Origin: Arthrobacter bambusae
GTDB lineage: Bacteria; Actinomycetota; Actinomycetes; Actinomycetales; Micrococcaceae
DNA: 64,000 bases
Reading direction: 5' to 3'
Assembly: GCF_030812595.1 (NCBI RefSeq)
Contig: NZ_JAUSSZ010000013.1
Coordinates: forward strand, 43,669 to 107,668
Position numbers and translations under genes: made by a program. Each line of letters begins with the position of its first letter. Positions within the stretch are counted from its first letter, which is position 1. The notes under the pieces were generated by a model. That model was not told the origin of the DNA. It did no database searches and saw only the letters and a list, made by a program, of their open reading frames with translations. Shown here piece by piece: positions 49,832 to 60,004 of this stretch.

Positions 49832-49861
49832 GAGTCCGGATAGCTGGCCGGGAGGAGCGCT

Positions 49862-50332
49862 TCAGCGCTTTCCGGTCGGGAGGACCTTATTGAGCAGCAG
49901 GAACGTCAGCCCGCAGCTTGCGGCGCCCAGCAGGAAGATCTGGCTGAATGCGATGCTTTGCGGGGAGGGCCCACCCGGTGAGATCCAGCCGGCGGCCGCG
50001 AAGCCTGCCACGCCCAGGAGCATGACGACAGCGGCAAGGAGGAAGCTGCGCACTTGATCGCTCGCGCCTGTCTGGAAGCCCGATTCGGGATCGTCAACCT
50101 GCCGATCGGACGAAGGCTGGCACGCGGCGGCAAGGCCCAGGAGGAGGGATGCGGCGCCGGTGGCGGCGAGGCCCACCTCCTGGACGGCCTGCATCGGCGG
50201 GGACAATCGAATCCCCGCACCAACAGCTATCGCCAGGCCGCACACAAGTCCGACGGCGGCGGCGCACCAACCAGCGGCCGCTAACCGTCGGCTGAGCGGC
50301 CGAAGCAGCGGACCTAACTCACCGAACAGCAT
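49862..50332 (-). CDS. hypothetical membrane protein
   Basis: 156 residues from ATG 50332; AGGTGA sits right against the start. Four hydrophobic segments (LAAAGWCAAAVGLVCGLAIA, VGLAATGAASLLLGLA, SFLLAAVVMLLGVAGFAAA, FSQIFLLGAASCGLTFLLL) with a polar loop in the middle (CQPSSDRQVDDPESGFQTGA). I recognise no family. It lies between murB and the AlkZ-like gene on the other strand. Confidence 0.65.
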   Translation of the reverse strand: MLFGELGPLLRPLSRRLAAAGWCAAAVGLVCGLAIAVGAGIRLSPPMQAVQEVGLAATGAASLLLGLAAACQPSSDRQVDDPESGFQTGASDQVRSFLLAAVVMLLGVAGFAAAGWISPGGPSPQSIAFSQIFLLGAASCGLTFLLLNKVLPTGKR

Positions 50333-50441
50333 TCACCTAGCGTAGGAGGGCCTGCTGGAAGGCCCCTGTGAGCGGCATGGGAGTTCCTCCAGCGTTGTTT
50401 TAAGGACCGAAGCTGTCCACCATGAGCCCTATGATGGCCCC

Positions 50442-51560
50442 ATGGCAGCTTCGGTGAAGATCAGCGTCACTCCCAAGGTCATGGGCAGGCTGCGTCTTGC
50501 GAGCCAAGGATTGCTTGGGGGATTCAGCAGCCCGGAGGAATGTGTCTTCAGGCTGGGCGCCATGCAGGCCCAGGACCTCGCTTCGGCGTTCTGGGCCGTG
50601 GGGCAGCGGGTGCCCGGTTCCCGCCTGTCGAATGTGTTGGAAGCGCTGGAGACGGGCACGGTGGTCCGCTCTTGGCCCATGCGAGGGACGCTCCACCTGG
50701 TTCCGCCCCGTGACTTGCGCTGGATCTTGGCTATCACCACCGATCGGTCCATGCGTTCCGTCGCCGCCCGGCACCGGGAGCTCGGCATCGACGGGGCCGA
50801 CATCGCCACTTGCCGGGATCTTGCCCTTGAACGCGTAACCGGTAGTCCGGGCGCCACTCGCGAGGAACTTTTCAAGATCTTCGAATCCGCCGGCCAGGTG
50901 ACCGCTGCCCAACGCGGCATCCATTTGCTCTGGATTCTGTGCCAGAACGCTTGGCTGGTCCAAGGGCCTCCGGCTGGCACGGCAGGCAAAGCCCTTGGCC
51001 AGCAACTGTTCGTCGCCTTCGATGAGTGGATTCCGGAATCCAGGACGTTGGGCCGTGAAGACGGGATTGCCGAATTCCTGCTCAGGTATATACGCAGCCA
51101 CGGACCGGCCACGCTCGCTGACTTCGCATGGTGGACCCAAATTCCCAAAGCCGAGGTCCGGGCAGCCCACGAGACTATTCGTGGCCAACTTGTTGAACTC
51201 GACTTCCGGGGAACACCCTATTGGCTGTCGCCCGAGACGGCGGCACTGCTCGACGGCGGCGTTCCCGGCTCGCGGACGGTCCTCGCCTTGCCGGGATTCG
51301 ATGAATTCCTGCTCGGGTACACAGACCGCAGCCTTGTCCTGCCGCCGGAGCATTTCCAGAAGGTCGTTCCGGGCGGCAACGGGGTCTTCAAGCGGATGAT
51401 CGTCTCCGGCGGCGAAGTGGTGGGCACATGGTCCCGCAGCGGCACCGGGCGGAGCGCCGTCGTCGAACCCGAACCGTTCGTCCCGGAACGCCTGACTCCG
51501 GCGGCCATGCGGTCCTTCGAGCTCCAGGCCGCGAAGTACCTGCGGTTCATGGAGGGCTGA
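50442..51560 (+). CDS. winged-helix DNA glycosylase, AlkZ/YcaQ family
   Basis: 372 residues from ATG 50442. The HTH_42 family shows the QxQ motif (Gln42 and Gln44 in AMQAQDLASAFWAVGQRV), the catalytic pair in AlkZ/AlkX glycosylases, and three winged-helix modules (GTLHLVPPRDLRWIL, PATLADFAWWTQIP). AlkZ unhooks interstrand crosslinks and AlkX removes N7-alkylguanine adducts. The genomic neighbourhood gives no antibiotic biosynthesis context. Function rests on the motif. Confidence 0.8.
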   Translation: MAASVKISVTPKVMGRLRLASQGLLGGFSSPEECVFRLGAMQAQDLASAFWAVGQRVPGSRLSNVLEALETGTVVRSWPMRGTLHLVPPRDLRWILAITTDRSMRSVAARHRELGIDGADIATCRDLALERVTGSPGATREELFKIFESAGQVTAAQRGIHLLWILCQNAWLVQGPPAGTAGKALGQQLFVAFDEWIPESRTLGREDGIAEFLLRYIRSHGPATLADFAWWTQIPKAEVRAAHETIRGQLVELDFRGTPYWLSPETAALLDGGVPGSRTVLALPGFDEFLLGYTDRSLVLPPEHFQKVVPGGNGVFKRMIVSGGEVVGTWSRSGTGRSAVVEPEPFVPERLTPAAMRSFELQAAKYLRFMEG

Positions 51561-51570
51561 GGCAGGACGC

Positions 51571-52725
51571 CTACAGTGTGCCGGTAGCGATCTTCAGCAT
51601 GCGGCGCAACGGCTCGGCAGCGCCCCAGAGGAGCTGGTCTCCCACGGTGAAGGCGCTGATGTATTCAGGGCCCATCTCGAGCTTGCGGATACGGCCCACG
51701 GGGATTTCCAAGGTGCCGGAGGCAGCCACCGGGGTGAGGTCCGCCATGGAGGCCTCCTTGGTGTTGGGCACAACCTTGGCCCATTCATTGTCCGCGTCCA
51801 GGAGCTTCTCGATTTCGGCGACGGACAAGTCCTCGCGCAACTTGAGCGTCAGCGCCTGGGAGTGGGAGCGCATGGCACCGATGCGGACACAGAGGCCGTC
51901 CATGACCACATGGTCCTTGCCCGGCTTTCCATCGCCCGTGCCGAGGATCTTGTTGGTTTCCACACCGGCTTTCCACTCTTCCTTGGACTGGCCGTTGCCG
52001 AGGTCGGCATCGATCCAAGGGATCAGGGAACCTGCCAGCGGCACACCGAACTGGGTGGCGTCAACGCCGGTGCGCTGGGTTGCCAGGACCTTGCGGTCGA
52101 TTTCCAGGATCGCGGAGGCCGGATCGTCCAGGTCGCTGCTGACTTCGTTGTTGAGGGCGCCGAACTGGTTGAGGAGTTCGCGCATGTGGCGGGCACCGCC
52201 GCCGGAAGCCGCCTGGTACGTCATGGACGTGCCCCACTCGACCAAGTTGTTCTTGAACAGGCCGCCGAGCCCCATAAGCATGCAGGAGACCGTGCAGTTG
52301 CCGCCGATGTAGTCCTTCACGCCGCCGGACAGGCCTGCGTCGATCACGTCGCGGTTGATGGGGTCGAGCACGATGATGGAATCGTCGTTCATGCGCAACG
52401 TCGACGCGGCGTCGATCCACAGCCCGTCCCAGCCCCGGCTGCGCAGCTCACCGTGGACCTGCTTCGTGTAGTCGCCGCCCTGGGCAGTGACAATAATCGG
52501 CAGCTTGGCAAGAGTCTCAATATCGAACGCGTCCTCAAGCTTGCCGGTGCTGCCTTCGGCTGCACCAGCGAGGGTCGGCGAGGCACCTCCAGCGTTCGAG
52601 GTGGAGAAAAATACCGGGTTGATGTTGGCGAAGTCGCCCTCTTCCTGCATGCGCTGCATCAGGACGGAGCCGACCATGCCACGCCAACCGATCAGTCCAA
52701 CGGACGGATTAGCTGCTGTAGTCAT
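51571..52725 (-). CDS. asd: aspartate-semialdehyde dehydrogenase, gamma-proteobacterial type
   Basis: 384 residues from ATG 52725. The sequence follows E. coli Asd closely: [20 protein letters not shown] at the N-terminus, catalytic Cys144 in [50 protein letters not shown] and [16 protein letters not shown]. It reduces aspartyl phosphate to the semialdehyde for lysine, methionine and threonine, and for diaminopimelate. Most actinobacteria carry a shorter, quite different Asd, so this form suggests past transfer. It stands alone without lysC. Confidence 0.94.
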   Translation of the reverse strand: MTTAANPSVGLIGWRGMVGSVLMQRMQEEGDFANINPVFFSTSNAGGASPTLAGAAEGSTGKLEDAFDIETLAKLPIIVTAQGGDYTKQVHGELRSRGWDGLWIDAASTLRMNDDSIIVLDPINRDVIDAGLSGGVKDYIGGNCTVSCMLMGLGGLFKNNLVEWGTSMTYQAASGGGARHMRELLNQFGALNNEVSSDLDDPASAILEIDRKVLATQRTGVDATQFGVPLAGSLIPWIDADLGNGQSKEEWKAGVETNKILGTGDGKPGKDHVVMDGLCVRIGAMRSHSQALTLKLREDLSVAEIEKLLDADNEWAKVVPNTKEASMADLTPVAASGTLEIPVGRIRKLEMGPEYISAFTVGDQLLWGAAEPLRRMLKIATGTL

Positions 52726-52806
52726 TGAAACAGTCTAGACTTTTGCGGCTCACCGCCGCTGTCGGTTACGTCACGAGGAAATCCGCGACGGCAGCTTTGC
52801 CGCGTC

Positions 52807-53028
52807 CTACTTGCCGGCGTCGGGCTCTTCCAACAGGGCTGCCTTGCGGGCGCGCAGGGCGTAGAACGCGCCAAAAGCGAAGACCTGCGTCACGACTACC
52901 AGGACGATGATCCCCAGGATCTTGTTGCCGCCCAGGATCATGGTGAGTCCAATGATCGCGGACAAGAGCGCGAAGAGGGGCAACAACATGTAGCCGAGGA
53001 CGAACAGGGTCTCAGGTTTCTTCAGCAT
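52807..53028 (-). CDS. small membrane protein in the thyA-folA operon
   Basis: 73 residues from ATG 53028, two bases past the folA stop, so it is the third gene of a thyA-folA operon. Two membrane helices (FVLGYMLLPLFALLSAIIGL and ILGIIVLVVVTQVFAFGAFY) and a charged tail RARKAALLEEPDAGK. No characterised family. It is well positioned and translationally coupled, so likely real. Confidence 0.75.
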   Translation of the reverse strand: MLKKPETLFVLGYMLLPLFALLSAIIGLTMILGGNKILGIIVLVVVTQVFAFGAFYALRARKAALLEEPDAGK

Positions 53029-53030
53029 TC

Positions 53031-53618
53031 TCAGTCTTCCGTCCGGCGCCACGTGGCGATCCGGTAGTTGGTGCCGTTCTTGGAGGTCAGCCAGCCTTCA
53101 GCCGGCCGCGTCGCCTCAAGTTTCCAGGCCTCGCCGAACTCCGGCGCGAAAGTGTCGCCGTCGACGTCGGAATCGATGACGGTGACGACGGCGACATTCG
53201 CGATGTCCATGGACTGCCGGTAGATTTCGCCTCCGCCAATGATCCAGACGTTCTGGCCGCCGGGAGCGAACTGGGACTCCAGCAGGGCCGCGTCAAGGGA
53301 GGAGACCACGACGGCGCCACGTGCTTCGGGCGAGTCTGCCCACCCGCTTTGCCGGGTCACCACTATGTTGGTGCGCCCGGGCAAGGGGCGGTACTTCGCG
53401 GGGAACGACTCCCAGGTCTTGCGGCCCATAATGACCGGATGTCCCGTTGTCAGCTCGCTGAAGTGCTTCAGGTCTTCGGGGACGTGCCAGGGCATGGTGC
53501 CGCCCTTGCCGATTACGCCGCCGGCCGTTTGCGCCCATACGAGGCCGATTCCGGTCATGGCCTCCGCGGCCTCCTCGGAGGAAGGCGACTCCGCGGCAGG
53601 GGTTTCGTGGGTGCTCAT
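53031..53618 (-). CDS. folA: dihydrofolate reductase
   Basis: 195 residues from ATG 53618, overlapping the thyA stop. Catalytic residues are seen in [18 protein letters not shown] (Trp and Asp/Glu in the substrate pocket) and NADPH-binding [14 protein letters not shown] and [11 protein letters not shown]. The first 20 residues ([19 protein letters not shown]) are an added acidic tail. It regenerates tetrahydrofolate for the upstream thymidylate synthase and is the classic trimethoprim target. Confidence 0.94.
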   Translation of the reverse strand: MSTHETPAAESPSSEEAAEAMTGIGLVWAQTAGGVIGKGGTMPWHVPEDLKHFSELTTGHPVIMGRKTWESFPAKYRPLPGRTNIVVTRQSGWADSPEARGAVVVSSLDAALLESQFAPGGQNVWIIGGGEIYRQSMDIANVAVVTVIDSDVDGDTFAPEFGEAWKLEATRPAEGWLTSKNGTNYRIATWRRTED

Positions 53619-54418
53619 ACCGCCACAGGCGCTTTGATGGAGGGGTGATGGCGGTAGCCGACTACTTCGAAGTCCTCGAGGGTGTAGTCGAAGATCGAGT
53701 CCGGCTTGCGGGCGAAGTGCAACTGCGGGTACTCGTAAGGCTCCCGGGAGAGCTGCTCGGCGACCTGCTCCACGTGGTTGTCGTAGACGTGGACGTCCCC
53801 TCCGGTCCAGACGAAATCGCCGGGCTCAAGGCCCAGCTGTTGGGCCACCATGCAGGTCAGCAACGCATAGGAAGCGATGTTGAAAGGAACGCCAAGAAAC
53901 ATGTCGGCCGAGCGCTGGTACAACTGGCAGGACAACTTGCCGTCGGCAACGTAGAACTGGAAGAACGCGTGGCAGGGCGGCAAGGCCATGTCCTTGATCT
54001 CGGACACGTTCCAAGCCGAGACAATGTGCCGCCGTGAGTCCGGGTTGGCTGCCAGGCCCTTCATGACTTCGGCGATCTGGTCAATGTGGCCGCCATCGGG
54101 AGTCGGCCAGCTGCGCCACTGCACGCCGTAAACCGGGCCGAGTTCGCCGTCGGCGTCCGCCCATTCATCCCAGATGGTGACGCCCTGGTCCTGGAGCCAC
54201 TTCACGTTCGATTCGCCGCGTAGGAACCACAAGAGCTCCAGCGCAAGCGATTTGAAGTGCACTCGCTTGGTGGTTATGAGCGGGAAACCCTGGCTCAGAT
54301 CGAAGCGCAACTGGCGGCCGAAAACGCTCCGCGTGCCGGTGCCCGTGCGGTCCGACTTGTGCGTGCCATTGGCCATGACGTCACGCAGGAGGTCTTCATA
54401 TGGGGTTGGGATGCTCAC
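53615..54418 (-). CDS. thyA: thymidylate synthase
   Basis: 267 residues from GTG 54418. Canonical ThyA: folate/dUMP regions [15 protein letters not shown] and [20 protein letters not shown], catalytic Cys149 in [14 protein letters not shown], arginines for phosphate in [10 protein letters not shown] and the conserved end [18 protein letters not shown]. It converts dUMP to dTMP. The overlap with folA couples the two enzymes of the thymidylate cycle. Confidence 0.95.
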   Translation of the reverse strand: MSIPTPYEDLLRDVMANGTHKSDRTGTGTRSVFGRQLRFDLSQGFPLITTKRVHFKSLALELLWFLRGESNVKWLQDQGVTIWDEWADADGELGPVYGVQWRSWPTPDGGHIDQIAEVMKGLAANPDSRRHIVSAWNVSEIKDMALPPCHAFFQFYVADGKLSCQLYQRSADMFLGVPFNIASYALLTCMVAQQLGLEPGDFVWTGGDVHVYDNHVEQVAEQLSREPYEYPQLHFARKPDSIFDYTLEDFEVVGYRHHPSIKAPVAV

Positions 54419-54436
54419 GCACCCAGCTTACTGGAG

Positions 54437-55405
54437 TCAGTCGTCGAAGGGCTTGATCTGTTCCACGGCCACTATGCGCTGGCCGTTTCCGCGGGCCACG
54501 TGGCACACGATCATCTCGCCAGGGGCCAGATACGGATCCTGGGAAGGAAGCGCCTCGTAAGGCTCCAGGCCCATTCGCTCGCCAAGCTTCTTCAGGATGG
54601 TGGGGAGGGCAGGCCTGTGGGTGCATATCGCAACCGGGCGTTGCTTGTCGAACAAGCCGTCGATCACCGCGGATGTCTTTTTCGGGCTTCGCTGGTGACT
54701 GTGCTCCGTCAGGGCATCCACCAGCTTCACCTTGGCTCCGGCTGATTTGGCATACGGTGCGATGGTGGACACGCATCTGGCCCAGGGACTGCTCACGATA
54801 CGCACGGGCTTCCACACTCCCAGAAGCCGTTCCACTGCCAGCGCTTGCCTCAGGCCCGTCACAGCCAGCGGCCGGCTGCCTTCGGCCTTGCTCCACGAGG
54901 ATCGTGGCTTGGCCTTGGCATGGCGGATCAAAATCAACGGCCACGTCTCCAGCTCGCCATTCAGGTGCGCCTTCGCCAGCGCTTGGAGGGGGCCAACGTC
55001 CGTCGGGTTGCTCAGGAAACGTGCCGCTTTGTCCGGCGCGGCCCACATGTAGGCGTCCACTTCCCGGCCGTCCGGCTTGATGATGGAACCGTTCACCTGG
55101 GTCGCCCAGTAGTGCACCACCTTCAGCCCGGCAGCCACATGGTAGTGCGTCGGAGGAAGGGGGACTCCGAGTGCAGCCTTGAGGCCGATTTCTTCCGCGA
55201 CCTCGCGCACGGCGCACTCGGGGATGGTTTCCCCGGCGTCGAGCTTGCCCTTTGGCCAGGACCAGTCGTCGTACTTGGGCCGATGAATCAGGAGAACCTC
55301 AAGGGCGCCCTTGGTGACCCGCCAAGGGATGGCGCCGGCCGCCGTGACGGCGATCGGCTCCCCGGGATGGTCCGTCTGGTCCGCAACAGGTGTATCGCTC
55401 TTCAA
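54437..55405 (-). CDS. mutT1: MutT1-like Nudix hydrolase fused to histidine phosphatase
   Basis: 322 residues from TTG 55405, 10 bases after the ppk1 stop; earlier in-frame starts would lie inside ppk1. The N-terminal Nudix box GKLDAGETIPECAVREVAEE (residues about 60-80) is followed by a histidine-phosphatase domain with the RHG-type motif ILIRHAKA near residue 159. The same fusion next to ppk1 occurs in Mycobacterium (MutT1, Rv2985), where it cleaves 8-oxo-dGTP and diadenosine polyphosphates. Substrate here is inferred. Confidence 0.87.
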   Translation of the reverse strand: MKSDTPVADQTDHPGEPIAVTAAGAIPWRVTKGALEVLLIHRPKYDDWSWPKGKLDAGETIPECAVREVAEEIGLKAALGVPLPPTHYHVAAGLKVVHYWATQVNGSIIKPDGREVDAYMWAAPDKAARFLSNPTDVGPLQALAKAHLNGELETWPLILIRHAKAKPRSSWSKAEGSRPLAVTGLRQALAVERLLGVWKPVRIVSSPWARCVSTIAPYAKSAGAKVKLVDALTEHSHQRSPKKTSAVIDGLFDKQRPVAICTHRPALPTILKKLGERMGLEPYEALPSQDPYLAPGEMIVCHVARGNGQRIVAVEQIKPFDD

Positions 55406-55415
55406 CTTTCGCTGC

Positions 55416-57665
55416 CTACCGCCGGGCAACTGCGCGTTGGCGGGACCGGGAGGCAAGCAGCCAGGACTGGATGTCCAACAGCGGCGTGCCATCGTCGGCC
55501 CGGTGGAACCTGGTCCAGTGGCCTTGGTTGTCGAGGTGCCAGCTCGCAGTGCCCGGGTCCATGTAACGGCGCAGCAGGTCCAGGACCTCGGCTATGTCTT
55601 CGCGGCTGGAAAGCTGTACCAAGGCCTCAACCCGGCGGTCGAGGTTGCGGTGCATCATGTCGGCGGACCCGATGTAGACCACCGGATCGTTGCCGTTGGC
55701 GAAGGCGAACACGCGCGAGTGCTCCAGGAAGCGGCCAAGGATGGAGCGGACCGTGATGTTCTCGCTCAGGCCGGGCACTCCCGGACGCAGCGAGCAGATG
55801 CCACGGACAATGACGTCGACCTTCACGCCGGCTTGCGAGGCCCGGTAGAGGGAGTCGATGATGGCCTCGTCCACCATGGAGTTCACCTTGATCTGGACCC
55901 TCGCTGTAATTCCCGCGCGGGCGTTGCGGATCTCGGTCTCGATCCTGTCGATCAAGCCGGACCGCACCGAGCGTGGAGCCACGAGGAGCCGCTTGAAGGT
56001 GGACTTGGGAGCATATCCGGAGAGTTGGTTGAAGAGCTTGGACAGGTCTTCGCCCACCTGCTCGTTGGAGGTCAACAGGCCAAGGTCTTCGTAGTAGCGG
56101 GCCGTGCGGGGGTGATAGTTGCCCGTGCCGATATGGCAATACCGGCGGAGGCCATCAACTTCCTGTCGGACAACCAAGGACAACTTGCAGTGCGTCTTGA
56201 GTCCCACGATGCCGTACACCACGTGCACGCCGGCCTGCTCCAATTTGCGGGCCCAGGAAATATTGGCCTGCTCGTCAAAGCGCGCCTTGATCTCCACAAG
56301 GGCCAGGACCTGCTTGCCTGCTTCGGCAGCGTCGATCAGAGCGTCCACGATGGGTGAATCCCCGGACGTGCGGTACAGGGTCTGCTTGATGGCCTGGACC
56401 TTGGGGTCGGCGGCCGCCTGCTCGAGGAAGGCCTGGACCGACGTCGAGAACGAGTCGTACGGGTGGTGCAGAAGGATGTCACGGCGACGCATTGCCGCGA
56501 AGACGTTGGCGGCTTTGGCCGTCTCGGATTCGTTCAAGTACCGCGAGGTGTGGGGCACGTGCTTCGGGTAGTGAAGGTCGGCGCGGTCAATTCCGCCGAT
56601 GACAGACAATCCCCGGAGATCCAGGGGCGCCGGGACGGAGTAGACCTCGGATTCCTCGACGCCGAGTTCGCGCACCAGGAGCGCGCGGATGTTCGGGTTG
56701 ATGTCCGTGGTGACCTCAAGGCGGACGGGCGGACCGAAGCGGCGGCGCAGCAGTTCTTTCTCAAGCGCCTGCAGGAGGTTCTCGGCGTCGTCCTCTTCCA
56801 CTTCCACGTCCTCGTTGCGGGTGACGCGGAAGGTGTGGTGCTCCATGACTTCCATTCCGGGGAACAGCTTGTCCAGGTGCACCGCGATGACCTCTTCGAG
56901 GGCGATGAACCGTGCCACACGGCCAGGGACCGCGCCGGCGCGGGGTCCGTCGATCGAAATGAGGCGCGGCAGCTGGTCCGGAACCTTGACGCGGGCGAAC
57001 AGTTCCTTCTCGCTCACGGGGTTGCGGACAATCACCGCCAGGTTGAGGGAAAGGCCGGAGATATACGGGAACGGGTGGGCGGGATCGACGGCGAGCGGGG
57101 TGAGGATCGGGAAGACCTTCTCGCCGAACATGATGCTCAAGCGGTGCTGGGCCTCGTCGTCGAGTTCGTCCCAGCGCATGAGGTGGATGTGCTCATAGGC
57201 CAAAGCGGGACGGATCTGCTCGGCAAACACGCGGGCATGGCGTTCCTGCAGCTTTCGGGCGGCATCGCCGATCTGCTCCAGGACTTCGATGGGGCTCAGC
57301 CCGGCGGGGGAGGGCACCGCGAGTCCGGTGGCTATGCGGCGCTTCAAGCCGGCAACGCGCACCATGAAGAACTCATCCAGGTTTGAGGCGAAGATGGAGA
57401 GGAAATTGACCCGCTCCAAGAGGAAGAGGTCCGGATCCTCCGCGAGCTCAAGGACGCGGGCGTTAAAGGCGAGCCAGCTCAACTCGCGGTCCAGGAAACG
57501 GTCCGGAGTGATGTCGCCTTCCGGCTCAAGGGAGGGCGCAAATTCCGGAATATCGATACGGTCCTGGGTGGCCCGCGCGGCCGGGACTTCGGAAGACCCG
57601 AAGCGGGGAGGCAAGGTTGCTCCCTTGACCTCGGTTTTGGTGGTTCCGGCCGGGTCCGGGTTCAT
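55416..57665 (-). CDS. ppk1: polyphosphate kinase 1
   Basis: 749 residues from ATG 57665 with GGAGAG upstream. Full-length PPK1: [17 protein letters not shown] in the N domain, the arginine-rich [18 protein letters not shown], autophosphorylated His in [16 protein letters not shown] and the second PLD-like motif [15 protein letters not shown]. It makes inorganic polyphosphate from ATP at the membrane or in granules. The Nudix fusion follows after 10 bases, so they are one operon. Confidence 0.95.
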   Translation of the reverse strand: MNPDPAGTTKTEVKGATLPPRFGSSEVPAARATQDRIDIPEFAPSLEPEGDITPDRFLDRELSWLAFNARVLELAEDPDLFLLERVNFLSIFASNLDEFFMVRVAGLKRRIATGLAVPSPAGLSPIEVLEQIGDAARKLQERHARVFAEQIRPALAYEHIHLMRWDELDDEAQHRLSIMFGEKVFPILTPLAVDPAHPFPYISGLSLNLAVIVRNPVSEKELFARVKVPDQLPRLISIDGPRAGAVPGRVARFIALEEVIAVHLDKLFPGMEVMEHHTFRVTRNEDVEVEEDDAENLLQALEKELLRRRFGPPVRLEVTTDINPNIRALLVRELGVEESEVYSVPAPLDLRGLSVIGGIDRADLHYPKHVPHTSRYLNESETAKAANVFAAMRRRDILLHHPYDSFSTSVQAFLEQAAADPKVQAIKQTLYRTSGDSPIVDALIDAAEAGKQVLALVEIKARFDEQANISWARKLEQAGVHVVYGIVGLKTHCKLSLVVRQEVDGLRRYCHIGTGNYHPRTARYYEDLGLLTSNEQVGEDLSKLFNQLSGYAPKSTFKRLLVAPRSVRSGLIDRIETEIRNARAGITARVQIKVNSMVDEAIIDSLYRASQAGVKVDVIVRGICSLRPGVPGLSENITVRSILGRFLEHSRVFAFANGNDPVVYIGSADMMHRNLDRRVEALVQLSSREDIAEVLDLLRRYMDPGTASWHLDNQGHWTRFHRADDGTPLLDIQSWLLASRSRQRAVARR

Positions 57666-57767
57666 GGGGCTCTCCTTCGTTCAGCGCGGGGCTTGATTCA
57701 ACCCTACAAGGATTCCACGTCCCGGAATCCTAGATTTCCTAGCCTTTCAGATACGCCTTGGTTCGGG

Positions 57768-58739
57768 TTACTTCCGGGTCAAGGGCGCATACATGACATC
57801 GACGTCCCAGCGCACGAAGCCCAGCTTCTGGTAAAGGGCGACGGCGGCGGTGTTGTCAGCGTCCACGTACAGCATCACGGAGTGCAGATTGTGGCTCTGG
57901 AGATACTTGATCCCGGCGATAGTGAGCGCCTTGCCAAGCCCCAGACCTTGTGCTGCGGGGGTCACACCGACGACGTAGACCTCTCCGATGGCCGGATGGG
58001 GACCTTGCTTCGGGTGCACTTTGGTCCAATGGAAGCCAAGCAACTCCCCGGCCGGGTTCACGGCGAGCAGGAAGCCTGCGGGATCAAACCAATCCTCGGC
58101 CATCCTGGCTTCCAGGTCCGCCCTGGTCAGGCACCCTTGCTCGGGATGATGGGCAAATGCCGCCCTGTTGGCAGCGAGCCAAGCGGACTCATCCTGTCCT
58201 GGCACGAAGGCGCGCAGCGAGACTCCCTCGGGGAGGACGGCGTCGGGCAGTTCCGCCGTGGAGGACATGAGCCGCATCTTCCACAGTTCCCGCACCGGGG
58301 CGTAGCCGGAGCGGGCCGCGAGTTCCGCGGCGGCCTCGTGATTCCCATGGGACCAAGCGTTCAGGCCTGCAAGCCCGCGGCTGTCCCGAAGCGAATCCAG
58401 CAGCCTGCCCGCGACACCCTGGTTGCGGTAGCTGGGGTGAACCGCCATTTCCAGGACTCCGGTCCCGTCGTCCGCTTCAACCACGACGGCGATTCCCGCC
58501 AGGTCCTGGCCGCTTGCCGGATCGGACTGCTCGTCGGGGGCGTAGAGAGCCAGTGTGAGCACTGAGTGGTCGCCGGCATCGGCTCCGCGCAACATCACCA
58601 GGGTCTGTTCGGACAGCGGGGGATTGCCGTCCGACTCCTCGGCGGCTGCGGCGAGCGTTTTGATGTCTTTCAACAACTCGTCATCCGAGGCGCCTTTGAC
58701 GACGAGGACGGGCCAGTTCTCCGGGTGCACAGGGCTCAT
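57768..58739 (-). CDS. mshD: mycothiol synthase (acetyl-CoA:Cys-GlcN-Ins acetyltransferase)
   Basis: 323 residues from ATG 58739. Two GNAT domains in tandem: the first has GVAGRLLDSLRDSRGLAGL, the second FLLAVNPAGELLGFHWTKVHP and VGVTPAAQGLGLGKALTIAG with the acetyl-CoA loop. This tandem arrangement is typical of MshD, which completes mycothiol, the thiol buffer of actinobacteria. The mshD-glnR neighbourhood is shared with Mycobacterium. Confidence 0.92.
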   Translation of the reverse strand: MSPVHPENWPVLVVKGASDDELLKDIKTLAAAAEESDGNPPLSEQTLVMLRGADAGDHSVLTLALYAPDEQSDPASGQDLAGIAVVVEADDGTGVLEMAVHPSYRNQGVAGRLLDSLRDSRGLAGLNAWSHGNHEAAAELAARSGYAPVRELWKMRLMSSTAELPDAVLPEGVSLRAFVPGQDESAWLAANRAAFAHHPEQGCLTRADLEARMAEDWFDPAGFLLAVNPAGELLGFHWTKVHPKQGPHPAIGEVYVVGVTPAAQGLGLGKALTIAGIKYLQSHNLHSVMLYVDADNTAAVALYQKLGFVRWDVDVMYAPLTRK

Positions 58740-58906
58740 GCTGCAAGGCTATACGTCCCGGGCTGGTTTGGCGGGATGGATTTTGCAGGCACGGCCTTGG
58801 GCATGTAAGGTCTATATCTCGTCCGGCTTTGCGAAGCGGGATGCGAGGGGGATCCACCAGTGGGGTGGCCTCGATACGTTCGACCCGTATGTCCTCCACT
58901 CAAGCA

Positions 58907-58943
58907 AGGGAAGGCCCCGACTCAATGAGTCCGGGCCTTCCCT
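58907..58943 (-). terminator. hairpin between glnR and mshD
   Basis: A 16-base stem with one mismatch (58907-58922 with 58928-58943) and 5-base loop lies 48 bases after the glnR stop. Its plus-strand side is followed by gttttcc; on the minus strand there is only ttgctt. Confidence 0.6.
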
Positions 58944-58990
58944 GTTTTCCGTTGCGTTTCGAGGGTGTGTGCCTGGGCATTTTCGGAAGC

Positions 58991-59689
58991 CTAGGCCTCC
59001 GTGAGCTCGTCTTCCGTCAATCGGACCAACGTCAGCCGGTAGCCGACGTTGCGGACTGTACTGATGAGGTTTTCGTGGTCCGCGCCCAACTTGGCACGAA
59101 GGCGCCGGACGTGAACGTCAACGGTGCGCGTGCCGCCGTAGTAGTCGTAGCCCCATACCTCGGTGAGAAGCTGCTGGCGCGTGAACACCCTGCCCGGGTG
59201 CTGGGCCAGATACTTCAGGAGTTCGAACTCCTTGAAGGTCAGGTTGAGCGGTTGCCCGTTCACGCGCGCCGTATAGCTTGCTTCGTCAATCACGACGCCG
59301 GCCGCACGGATTTCGGTGTTGGTTTCTTCTTCGCCGGGGATGGCGCGGGCCACGGCCAGGCGGACCCGGGCTTCGACTTCAGCAGGTCCGGCCGAGTCGA
59401 GGACGATGTCATCCACCGACCAGGCAGAAGAGACGGCAGCCATGCCGCCTTCAGTAAGGATCAGGATGAGGGGCGCGCTCAAGCCGGTGGCTTTGAGCAA
59501 CTGGGTCAGCGAACGGGCTCCCACCAGGTCTTTGCGGGCATCAAGGAACACGACGTCGGTGGGGTCGGTTTCGAGCAATGCCGTTGGTTCTGCCGGAAGG
59601 ATGTGCACCCGGTGGTTCAAGAGCTCCAAGGCGGGCAGGATGTCTACCGACGACCCGGTGCTGTTCGTCAGGAGCAGGATGTGCGACAT
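58991..59689 (-). CDS. glnR: GlnR-type orphan OmpR-family regulator
   Basis: 232 residues from ATG 59689 with TTGGAGGAAC upstream; an in-frame start at 59827 is less likely. An atypical receiver domain ([35 protein letters not shown]) lacking the N-terminal acidic pair of phospho-regulators precedes an OmpR winged helix ([41 protein letters not shown]). GlnR controls nitrogen assimilation in actinobacteria, usually beside mshD as here. No histidine kinase partner is seen, in line with an orphan regulator. Confidence 0.88.
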   Translation of the reverse strand: MSHILLLTNSTGSSVDILPALELLNHRVHILPAEPTALLETDPTDVVFLDARKDLVGARSLTQLLKATGLSAPLILILTEGGMAAVSSAWSVDDIVLDSAGPAEVEARVRLAVARAIPGEEETNTEIRAAGVVIDEASYTARVNGQPLNLTFKEFELLKYLAQHPGRVFTRQQLLTEVWGYDYYGGTRTVDVHVRRLRAKLGADHENLISTVRNVGYRLTLVRLTEDELTEA

Positions 59690-59770
59690 AGTTCCTCCAA
59701 TGGGCGGTCCGCGCATCATCGGGCGTCTGAACCGGGTTTCCACCGGCCGGTAGCTGCTTATGGGGCGTAG

Positions 59771-59786
59771 TTCCGTTGTAACGGAA
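59771..59786. promoter_or_regulatory. 16-base palindrome in the glnR leader
   Basis: ttccgtt-gt-aacggaa is a perfect 7-2-7 dyad 82 bases upstream of the glnR start, between its predicted promoter and the gene. A caacag/ctgttg dyad lies next to it. Possible operator or leader stem. Confidence 0.4.
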
Positions 59787-59816
59787 GCGTGGCAACAGAA
59801 GCGCTGTTGACAACCG

Positions 59817-59845
59817 AGTATACCCAAAGGCCCCTGCGCCGTCAG
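59817..59845 (-). promoter_or_regulatory. sigma-70-type promoter for glnR
   Basis: On the minus strand a CTGACG -35 (59840-59845), 17-base spacer and perfect TATACT -10 (59817-59822) stand about 128 bases upstream of the glnR start. Confidence 0.55.
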
Positions 59846-59970
59846 GGATTCGTGTCACCTTCAGCCCCTGTTTGCGACATATTTCTGCCGCATGAGGCAG
59901 GATTGGCAGGAGGTTAGTCGCAGCTTGGAACGAAACGGGTCCCCGCGGGGGACTCTGTGGGCAGAGGGCG

Positions 59971-60004
59971 CAGCGAGGATAGGGACACAGCGAGGATAGG
60001 GACA
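59971..60004 (+). repeat. 17-base tandem duplication upstream of membrane protein gene
   Basis: The unit cagcgaggatagggaca occurs twice (59971-59987, 59988-60004), directly before the GTG at 60007. It duplicates a GAGGATAG segment that may act as ribosome site or promoter. Confidence 0.8.
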
